Of a DNA stretch of 23,491 nucleotides, positions 7,704 through 12,571 are shown in pieces. This DNA is from Candidatus Eiseniibacteriota bacterium (GTDB lineage: Bacteria; Eisenbacteria; RBG-16-71-46; SZUA-252): positions 1-23,491 of the forward strand of contig JAEHDN010000269.1 of the NCBI GenBank assembly GCA_016880395.1. Reading direction: 5' to 3'. Positions within the stretch are counted from its first letter, which is position 1. Each line of letters opens with the position of its first letter. A model generated the notes under the pieces. The model did not search any database. It saw only the letters and a program-made list of their open reading frames with translations, and was not told the origin of the DNA. A program made the position numbers and the translations under genes.

Positions 7704-7786
7704 GGTCGTCTCGTTGGGGCCAGGGTCCGCCCCGTGGCGCGGCGATGGCGCTGCGGGGCACGCGGCTTCAGGCGCGCCGGGCGAGG

Positions 7787-7978
7787 CTACTTGCTCGACG
7801 GGCCGATGGCCCGGCCCAGGCTGATCTCACCGTTGTCGATGCGGACGTTGAAGCCACAGGTGGGGTTGGTGCAGACCCAGGCTTTATAGGTGATCGGGGC
7901 GCCGTCCCTGCCGTAGTCCGAAAGCGGAATCAGAACCCCTGACGAGCACTTTCGGCAATCAGGAAACTTCGCTTCCAT
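7787..7978 (-). CDS. Small zinc-ribbon protein, function unknown
   Basis: A 63-residue protein with two cysteine knuckles, Cys8-x2-Cys11 (FPDCRKCSSG) and Cys36-x4-Cys41 (WVCTNPTCGF), consistent with a zinc-ribbon fold. The frame is open to 8026, but the ATG at 7978 follows GGAGG by 8 nt, which fixes the start. A promoter with a perfect TTGACA box lies about 75-105 nt upstream. It probably heads the minus-strand run with HAD, acpS, nnr and the aldolase gene. I do not recognise a named family; a nucleic-acid-binding or adaptor role is only a guess from the fold. Confidence 0.72.
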   Translation of the reverse strand: MEAKFPDCRKCSSGVLIPLSDYGRDGAPITYKAWVCTNPTCGFNVRIDNGEISLGRAIGPSSK

Positions 7979-7986
7979 ACCGTCGT

Positions 7987-7991
7987 CCTCC
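7987..7991 (-). promoter_or_regulatory. Ribosome-binding site of the zinc-ribbon gene
   Basis: GGAGG inside a G-rich run on the minus strand, 8 nt before the ATG at 7978. It selects this start over the upstream in-frame ATG at 8026. Confidence 0.7.
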
Positions 7992-8051
7992 CCCTCCGCA
8001 CGGATTTCCCCGGCGAGACGCGGCACCAGCGACTCGCGCCCCCTCGAGGCG

Positions 8052-8081
8052 ATAGTCCCCCTGCCTGAAATGGGGTGTCAA
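8052..8081 (-). promoter_or_regulatory. Promoter of the zinc-ribbon/HAD/acpS cluster
   Basis: Perfect TTGACA (8081-8076), an 18-nt spacer and GACTAT (8057-8052) on the minus strand. The -10 is only a partial match. The predicted start is near 8045, giving a leader of about 67 nt before the zinc-ribbon ATG. Confidence 0.5.
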
Positions 8082-8095
8082 GCACAAACCACGTT

Positions 8096-8108
8096 ATTCC
8101 AATGGAAT
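8096..8108. promoter_or_regulatory. 13-nt palindrome, possible operator
   Basis: ATTCCAATGGAAT: two 6-nt arms around a single central A. It lies between the divergent zinc-ribbon and M20-like genes, in a locally less GC-rich stretch. A regulator site is possible but rests on symmetry alone. Confidence 0.3.
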
Positions 8109-8160
8109 GGATGCGCTATCCTGCGCGCCGGGTGCAATCATACGTGGCCAGGACCGATCC

Positions 8161-8165
8161 GGAGG
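8161..8165 (+). promoter_or_regulatory. Ribosome-binding site of the M20-like gene
   Basis: GGAGG followed by 5 nt and then ATG at 8171. It supports this start over the upstream in-frame GTG at 8075 and ATGs at 8102 and 8111; the GTG lies beside the minus-strand promoter. Confidence 0.7.
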
Positions 8166-8170
8166 CAGCC

Positions 8171-9328
8171 ATGGCCCCTGCCGGGGGACGAGCGGAAGAC
8201 TATCTGGCTTGGTTCCAAGAGCTTACCGAACTGGGCCGGGAGACCATCCCCCAGAGGACGGTCGAAGCGGCACGGCGCGCGCTGATCCTATCGGCGACCT
8301 CGCTCGGACTCGAACTGGTTGAAACCGCGGGACCTGCGCCTACCTTCCTCCTCCTGCCACCGGGGGGAGCCACTCCGTCGCTCACGATCTTCACCACCTG
8401 GAGCTCGGAAGCGCATCCGGTCGTTCCGGCCGCGGCCGAAGGGGGCGAGCGGCTCGCCCTGGCCGCGTCGCTCGGCGCTCTGGACGCGGCGCTCGCCGCG
8501 GGCTCGCTGCCCGGCTCGGCGGCCGTCCTGGCCGCGCCCGCCGCGGGGCACGGATCCATCGTGCTCGAGTCCATCCTCCGCGAGCGGCGACCGTCCCTGC
8601 AGCCGGGGGTCGCATTCTGGCCCCGCGTCGGCACGGAAGCGCCGCGTCGCCGCCGGGTCTTCCTCGGCGCGCGCGGGCAGGTGGTGCTCGGGCTGTGGGG
8701 CGGCGACTCGAACCCGTACGCCCTCCGCGACCGGCTCGTCGCCGAGATCAAGGACGCGGCCTATGGCCCCCGTCCGCTCGACTTCGAGCTGCTCCGGAAG
8801 CTCGCCAGCCAGCCCGACGCGCTCGATTTCCTCGAGGAGACCATCTCCGATCCGGTGGAGGTCGTCGGCGAGGGCGAGGAGCGCCTGCGCGAAGCGCTCT
8901 TCGCGCCGGTGGGACGCGTCGCGAAGTCGCCGATCGCACATCCCGACCGCCCCAGGGCATGGATCACGATCGAGGGAGCCGAGGACATGGACCCCGGCGC
9001 GCTCGCCGAGCGAGCCCGATCGCTCGCGCCCGACGCGCGCATCGAGCAGGCCGAGGGTTTCCTCTGGGACCGCCTCAACCTCTACCACCCGTCGGTCCAG
9101 GCTCTCATCCACACTGCGAAATCCCGCTCCGCGGGGGCGGAGATCTGGCCCGCGTCGCCGTGGGTGACTCCGTCGGGGCTCTTCACTCGTGCGCTCGGGA
9201 CGCCGCTCGCCGAGTGGACGGTTCCTCTTCCGATCGGAACCCGGGTCCGGTCGGCTGGGATCGATGCCTATCGCAGTGTCGTCGACGAGCTGACGGAGCT
9301 GTTCGTACGGGGTGTCGCAACGAGTTAG
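8171..9328 (+). CDS. M20-family peptidase homologue lacking metal ligands
   Basis: A 385-residue protein whose layout resembles M20/ArgE/DapE/CPG2-type metallopeptidases. It has an N-terminal helix (EDYLAWFQELTELGRETIPQ, 9-28) like the family start, a strand LTIFTTWSSEAHPV (71-84) where the zinc motif HxD is expected, and a helix GERLALAASLGALDAALAAG (92-111) where the bridging Asp is expected. The segment GHGSIVLESILRERRPSLQP (126-145), followed by VFLGARGQVVLGLW (163-176), resembles the EEExGS helix and the start of the dimerisation domain. The C-terminal SPWVTPSGLFTRALGTPLAEW (329-349) resembles the family's closing region. No HxD, no Glu-Glu pair and no closing histidine are seen at these places, so hydrolase activity seems unlikely. 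The family call is by eye and moderately certain. It could be a pseudoenzyme or a binding protein. It stands alone in its own transcription unit. Confidence 0.65.
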   Translation: MAPAGGRAEDYLAWFQELTELGRETIPQRTVEAARRALILSATSLGLELVETAGPAPTFLLLPPGGATPSLTIFTTWSSEAHPVVPAAAEGGERLALAASLGALDAALAAGSLPGSAAVLAAPAAGHGSIVLESILRERRPSLQPGVAFWPRVGTEAPRRRRVFLGARGQVVLGLWGGDSNPYALRDRLVAEIKDAAYGPRPLDFELLRKLASQPDALDFLEETISDPVEVVGEGEERLREALFAPVGRVAKSPIAHPDRPRAWITIEGAEDMDPGALAERARSLAPDARIEQAEGFLWDRLNLYHPSVQALIHTAKSRSAGAEIWPASPWVTPSGLFTRALGTPLAEWTVPLPIGTRVRSAGIDAYRSVVDELTELFVRGVATS

Positions 9329-9546
9329 ATCCCGGCGGGTTTGCGTACTCCGCCGTACGGGCGCTGTACCTGCCGGACCGCCGAAGTGCCCAAAACCCCT
9401 TGTGCAACAATAATTACCGATGCCATTAATCAAACTGACGCTTGACGTTGAGGATATTTCCGACAGGCGTGACATCCATGGCACATGGTATGCGGAAACA
9501 TCGCGGCAAGGGGCGAGCCGTTCACTCGGTAGCCTGAGGATTTGAG
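9329..9546. other. Structured region upstream of a small ORF, less GC-rich in part
   Basis: No gene seen. Around 9395-9465 the DNA is clearly less GC-rich than the rest of the window (for example CAACAATAATTACCG at 9405-9419). TTGTGC (9400-9405) and TTGACG (9442-9447) resemble -35 boxes, but neither has a convincing -10 at the right distance. A hairpin can form at 9473-9492: CATCCATG pairs with CATGG-T-ATG, a 3-nt loop GCA and one bulged T. A weaker fold may involve CGAG/CTCG near 9510-9530. This may be the promoter and leader of the small ORF at 9547. Confidence 0.4.
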
Positions 9547-9612
9547 ATGCTGAAGAAGCTGGGCTTGGCAGCGGCGAGTCTCCTGATCGCACTGCCACTC
9601 CTGATCGCGTAG
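9547..9612 (+). CDS. 21-residue hydrophobic peptide ORF
   Basis: ATG to TAG encodes a 21-residue peptide that starts MLKKLG and continues as an almost uninterrupted hydrophobic segment (AAASLLIALPLLIA), long enough to span a membrane. GAGG (9536-9539) lies 7 nt before the ATG, a good Shine-Dalgarno distance. Three hairpins and a terminator follow. Possible explanations are a type I toxin-like or regulatory membrane peptide, a leader peptide, or a decayed signal peptide, because the frame after the TAG stays open for over 50 codons. That open stretch runs through the terminator into the antisense of the next gene, so it is probably chance. Coding status is unproven. Confidence 0.45.
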   Translation: MLKKLGLAAASLLIALPLLIA

Positions 9613-9623
9613 CAAGCAGCGAA

Positions 9624-9643
9624 GCCGGAGCGGGAACTCCGGC
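9624..9643 (+). other. Hairpin 1 downstream of the small ORF
   Basis: GCCGGAG and CTCCGGC form a 7-bp stem with loop CGGGAA, 11 nt after the stop codon of the 21-residue ORF. Confidence 0.5.
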
Positions 9644-9662
9644 AGGCGCTGAGACGCACTTG

Positions 9663-9706
9663 CGTCGCGTATCGAAATGCCCTGACCCCCCACGTGATAC
9701 GCGACG
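9663..9706 (+). other. Hairpin 2: 11-bp perfect inverted repeat
   Basis: CGTCGCGTATC (9663-9673) and GATACGCGACG (9696-9706) are perfect reverse complements, separated by 22 nt. It is followed 4 nt later by the terminator hairpin. It could be part of an RNA fold or a DNA operator. Confidence 0.55.
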
Positions 9707-9710
9707 ACAC

Positions 9711-9747
9711 CCCCCGCGAGCCCCACGCTCGCGGGGGTCATTTATTT
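9711..9747. terminator. Terminator hairpin between small ORF and GT2 gene
   Basis: A 10-bp perfect stem, CCCCCGCGAG (9711-9720) and CTCGCGGGGG (9728-9737), with a 7-nt loop, followed on the plus strand by T-rich TCATTTATTT. It would end plus-strand transcription from the small-ORF locus. It directly abuts the stop of the minus-strand glycosyltransferase gene and may serve it too. Confidence 0.65.
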
Positions 9748-10919
9748 GGGGTCCGGGCCCGCCGTAGCTCCACGAGCGGATAGAACGTCCCGCGCCACGC
9801 CACACCCCCGCGCGCCAGCGCCAGGGCGGTCGATCTCAGGAAGGCGTAGGCGAACAGGATTCCACCGAGGGGCATGAAGACCGCCTGCCAGACACGAATG
9901 CGAACGCTCCGGGACGCCGCGTAATACGAGAGCGCCACACCCATCCACGCCGCGAGTGACGCCGCTTTCGGAAGCCACCCCGGCAGGAAGAGCCCGAGGA
10001 CCGGCATCACCGCGATGGAGAGCTGGACGGCGACCGCGAGGAAAGCCGGCGCCGCACGGAACCCGACGGCAGCAAACGCGTTCTTCTCGACCCCCCGCAC
10101 CAGGCCTCGCACGCCGATGTGCCAGCGAACTCCGACGTGTCCCGCGGGCAGCGCGAAGCGCTGCCGCCCGCCGCTTCGCTTGAGGAGCCTTCCAAGCGCG
10201 AGGTCGTCGATCAGCTCGTAGCGGATGGCCGCGTGGCCCCCCGCCCGCTCGTATGTCTCGCGCCGAACCAGGTTGAAGGCGCCGACGCCGACCGAGGAGC
10301 GGGATCGGGGGTCCTGGGCCTTCCATGGCTCCTGGCTCACGTGGAACATGATCACGAAATAGGCGATGAAGATCGCTTCCCCGAGGGTCTCCACCTCGAG
10401 ATCGGGCGCGACGGCGAGATGGTCCGCGCCGTCACGGAGTGCGAGCGAGACCGCCCGCCTGCAGGCGTCCGGCGCCAGATCGACGTCTCCGTCCGTGAAG
10501 AGGATCCACTCGGTGCCGGCCCGGCCCGCGGCCTGGGCGAGCGCATGCGACTTCCCCATCCATCCGGACGGAAGCGAGTCGACGCGCGTCACGTCGAGCC
10601 GGGGGTCCTCGGCGGCGAGGCGGCGGAGAATCGCCGGAGTCGCGTCGGTGGATCGGTCATCGACGACCGAGACGCGCAGGCCGGGGTAGTCCTGGGCCAG
10701 GAGCGAGCGCACCGCCAGCTCCACGCGCGCCTCCTCGTCCTTGGCCGCGACGATCACCGTGAGCTGCGGAAGGGAGGCGTCGGGAAGCGGGTCGATCCGG
10801 CCGAGGCTCGAGAGGCGCCTGCCTCCGAGCGCGAATCGAAGCGCGATGACAGGCCAGGCGATGCCGGCCAGCAAGGCGAGCGCGGTCCCCGCCGATTGAC
10901 ACACCCCGCCCACGCCCAT
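9738..10919 (-). CDS. Membrane-associated GT2 family glycosyltransferase
   Basis: A 393-residue glycosyltransferase with a GT-A domain facing the cytoplasm and membrane anchors at both ends. An N-terminal hydrophobic helix (about 11-31) precedes LPQLTVIVAAKDEE (50-63). Nucleotide-sugar binding is at VSVVDDRSTDATP (83-95; Asp87, Asp88), the metal-binding DxD is in LFTDGDVDLAPD (140-151; Asp143, Asp145), and the acceptor/catalytic-base region is ELIDDLALGRLLKRSGG (235-251). Three or so C-terminal hydrophobic segments follow (about 290-312, 320-335, 345-368). The layout resembles enzymes acting on lipid or carotenoid-type acceptors, but the acceptor is not known. The ATG at 10919 lacks a Shine-Dalgarno; a candidate promoter ends 8 nt before it. 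It diverges from the CMD/dapF unit. Confidence 0.9.
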   Translation of the reverse strand: MGVGGVCQSAGTALALLAGIAWPVIALRFALGGRRLSSLGRIDPLPDASLPQLTVIVAAKDEEARVELAVRSLLAQDYPGLRVSVVDDRSTDATPAILRRLAAEDPRLDVTRVDSLPSGWMGKSHALAQAAGRAGTEWILFTDGDVDLAPDACRRAVSLALRDGADHLAVAPDLEVETLGEAIFIAYFVIMFHVSQEPWKAQDPRSRSSVGVGAFNLVRRETYERAGGHAAIRYELIDDLALGRLLKRSGGRQRFALPAGHVGVRWHIGVRGLVRGVEKNAFAAVGFRAAPAFLAVAVQLSIAVMPVLGLFLPGWLPKAASLAAWMGVALSYYAASRSVRIRVWQAVFMPLGGILFAYAFLRSTALALARGGVAWRGTFYPLVELRRARTPNK

Positions 10920-10924
10920 AGATT
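10896..10924 (+). promoter_or_regulatory. Promoter of the CMD-dapF unit, probably leaderless
   Basis: Perfect TTGACA (10896-10901), a 17-nt spacer and TAGATT (10919-10924). The -10 sits at -12 to -7 of the ATG at 10931, so the predicted first transcribed base is the A of the start codon. The promoter lies over the first codons of the divergent GT2 gene. Confidence 0.65.
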
Positions 10925-10927
10925 GCG

Positions 10928-10957
10928 AGGATGCGCGACGCGCGGGGCTCCGATCAA
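10928..10957 (-). promoter_or_regulatory. Candidate promoter of the GT2 gene
   Basis: On the minus strand TTGATC (10957-10952), an 18-nt spacer and CATCCT (10933-10928). The predicted start is within about 2 nt of the ATG at 10919. It overlaps the opposing CMD-dapF promoter and the CMD coding start. Confidence 0.4.
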
Positions 10958-11584
10958 GCGCTCGAAGCCGGCACGGCCGCGATCGTCACGCTGTCGGCCG
11001 CGATCGCGGCGGCGGATTCCGAGTCCGTGGCCCGCGAGGCAACCCGGGCTCTCGAGTCGGGCGTGATGCCGGGCGCCCTCTACGAAGCGATCCTCCAGTC
11101 CTATCTGTTCGTGGGCTTCCCGCGCGCGATCGAGGCATTCTTCGCTGCGCGTCCTCTGCTCGAGAAAACAGGCGGCCTCCCGCCCCGCGCGGCACCTGTG
11201 GATCCCGCGTCCTGGGAGCGGGAGGGCACGGACCTGTGCCGGCGCGTGTACGGCCGGAACTACGAGAAGCTGGTCGCCACCATGCAGGGGCTCTCGCCCG
11301 ATCTCGCCTCATGGATGGTTCTCGAGGGCTACGGCAAGACGCTCTCCCGGCCCGCGCTCGGTCCGGTGGATCGCGAGTACGCGGTGCTGGCCATCCTCAC
11401 CGTGACCGGCGCGTGGCGGCAGCTCCGCTCCCATGCGATCGGCGCGGTGAACGTGGGCGGCACGCGCGCCGGCGTGCGCGGGGCGATCCTGCTCTGCGCG
11501 CCGTGGGCGGGAGCGGCGGTCGTGGAGGAGGCGCTCGGCGTGGCGGGACTCGACAGCGACGGACGCGCGGGGGGTAACGGATGA
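10931..11584 (+). CDS. Carboxymuconolactone decarboxylase-like protein
   Basis: A 217-residue all-helical protein with two CMD-like regions. The N-terminal one (about 30-80) contains SGVMPGALYEAILQSYLFVG. The C-terminal one (about 110-195) has YGKTLSRPALGPVDREYAVL, then QLRSHAIGAVNVGGTRAGVR with His168, as in gamma-carboxymuconolactone decarboxylases. The CxxC of AhpD-type peroxidase partners is absent, so a thiol-reductase role is unlikely. The exact reaction is unknown. No Shine-Dalgarno stands at a useful distance (GAGG abuts the ATG), consistent with a leaderless message. The stop overlaps dapF as ATGA, so both are translated from one mRNA. Confidence 0.8.
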   Translation: MRDARGSDQALEAGTAAIVTLSAAIAAADSESVAREATRALESGVMPGALYEAILQSYLFVGFPRAIEAFFAARPLLEKTGGLPPRAAPVDPASWEREGTDLCRRVYGRNYEKLVATMQGLSPDLASWMVLEGYGKTLSRPALGPVDREYAVLAILTVTGAWRQLRSHAIGAVNVGGTRAGVRGAILLCAPWAGAAVVEEALGVAGLDSDGRAGGNG

Positions 11585-12411
11585 TCGATCTCGATTTCGT
11601 GAAGTCGCACGGCCTAGGAAACGACTACGTCGTCGTCGATGCCATGCGCTTTGGCATCACCCTGACGCCCGAACGGGTGCGCCTCCTCTGCCACCGCCAT
11701 CTCGGCCTCGGGTCCGACGGCATCCTCGAGGTGACCGCCTCGGACGATCGCTTCCTCGTCCGCATCTGGAACCCCGACGGCTCCCTCGCGGAGCGAAGCG
11801 GCAACGGGCTCCGGATCGTGGCGAAGTTCCTGAGCGACCACGGGTACACCGACGAGGCCGCGTTCTCCCTCGAGACGGTCGTGGGCCCGGTCCGGACGGA
11901 GGTCTACCGGGCGGACGGCCGCGTCGAGGCCGTGCGCCTCGAGATGGGACGCGCGGCGATCGACCGGGCGGTGACGTCGCTTCCCGCGCGGGGCCGGAAG
12001 CTCGACGTGACCGTGGTCTCCGTCGGGAATCCGCACTGCGTGATCTTCGGCGAGCCGCACACCCGCAAGCAGCTCTTCGACCTCGGCCCCCTGGTCGAGA
12101 ACCACGTCCAGTTTCCCGCGCGCATCAACGTCCAGCTCGCCGAGGTCGAGTCGCGCCGGCGCGTGCGCGCTCTCGTCTGGGAACGCGGCGCCGGCCACAC
12201 CCTGGCCTCCGGCACCAGCGCCTGCGCGGTAGCCGCGGCCTGCTTCGACCGGGGCCTCGTGGGCAGCGACGTGACGGTGGTGATGGAAGGGGGTCAGCTC
12301 GAGGTCGAGGTAGCCAAAGACCTTTCCATCATCATGACGGGCCCGGTGGAAGAGGTCTTCGAGGGCGTGCTGAGCCCGGACCTGAGGCGACGCTTGACCG
12401 AGGTGCAATAG
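11581..12411 (+). CDS. dapF: Diaminopimelate epimerase-like protein, both catalytic Cys replaced by Ser
   Basis: A 276-residue two-lobed DapF-fold protein. DapF converts LL- to meso-diaminopimelate for lysine and peptidoglycan synthesis, using two cysteines as acid and base. The frame is preserved: HGLGNDYVVVD (10-20, Asn14), WNPDGS (63-68, Asn64), GNPHCVIFGEP (149-159, Asn150), INVQLAEVE (182-190, Asn183) and ERGAGHTLASGTSACA (201-216). However, the first motif reads RSGNG where CGNG is expected (Ser73, codon AGC at 11797-11799). The second reads ASGTSA where ACGTGA is expected (Ser210, codon TCC at 12208-12210). Both changes need at least one base change, and the frame is otherwise intact. 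Classical two-base epimerisation would be impaired; it may be a slow enzyme, a different isomerase or a binding protein. The ATG overlaps the CMD stop. A large hairpin starts at the last base of its stop codon. Confidence 0.88.
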   Translation: MIDLDFVKSHGLGNDYVVVDAMRFGITLTPERVRLLCHRHLGLGSDGILEVTASDDRFLVRIWNPDGSLAERSGNGLRIVAKFLSDHGYTDEAAFSLETVVGPVRTEVYRADGRVEAVRLEMGRAAIDRAVTSLPARGRKLDVTVVSVGNPHCVIFGEPHTRKQLFDLGPLVENHVQFPARINVQLAEVESRRRVRALVWERGAGHTLASGTSACAVAAACFDRGLVGSDVTVVMEGGQLEVEVAKDLSIIMTGPVEEVFEGVLSPDLRRRLTEVQ

Positions 12412-12483
12412 GGAGCGGGAGGAATGATCGGAGGGCGCCTCTCGCGAAGCGAGCAGCGCCCGGAGATCATTCCTCCCGTTCCC
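12411..12483 (+). terminator. Large three-part hairpin after dapF
   Basis: The outer stem is 19 bp: GGGAGCGGGAGGAATGATC (12411-12429) pairs with 12465-12483 with one G-T wobble. An inner stem GGGCGC/GCGCCC (12433-12438 with 12456-12461) and an apical CTCGC-GAA-GCGAG (12441-12453) complete a 73-nt structure. There is no T-run after it, so it may act as a factor-assisted terminator, a 3' stabiliser or a mobile palindromic element. The outer arms include the final G of the dapF stop. Confidence 0.55.
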
Positions 12484-12534
12484 CTAACGCGTCTGAGCCA
12501 GGAGACCCCTAGGGCAAGGGCTCTTCGAGCCGAT

Positions 12535-12565
12535 TTGGTCTCGGCGCTCCCGTCCGGGTTATTCT
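12535..12565 (+). promoter_or_regulatory. Candidate leaderless promoter of the Npt-HEAT gene
   Basis: TTGGTC (12535-12540), a 19-nt spacer and TATTCT (12560-12565). The -10 is exactly at -12 to -7 of the TTG start at 12572, which has no Shine-Dalgarno. The spacer is longer than ideal. Confidence 0.45.
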
Positions 12566-12571
12566 CACGGC

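Noticed and set aside
8075..8170. Longer start for the M20-like protein at GTG 8075
   Set aside because: The codon sits beside the divergent TTGACA box, while the ATG at 8171 has GGAGG at the right distance.
9455..9545. Possible cyclic-di-GMP or other riboswitch before the small ORF
   Set aside because: A few short words (GGAAAC, CGGTAGCC) recall the class, but the conserved core and helices could not be laid out.
9430..9741. A 103-codon minus-strand frame across the small-ORF region
   Set aside because: Its start lies inside the terminator hairpin, it has no recognisable domain and it runs antisense to the better-supported small ORF.
8288..9805. A 505-codon minus-strand open frame
   Set aside because: It is antisense to the M20-like gene, Arg/Gly/Glu-rich, and crosses a terminator. 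The plus-strand gene has a ribosome-binding site and family-like sequence.
11581..12411. dapF as a pseudogene
   Set aside because: The frame is intact, length normal, substrate-binding motifs are kept and it is coupled to the upstream gene; only the two cysteines differ.
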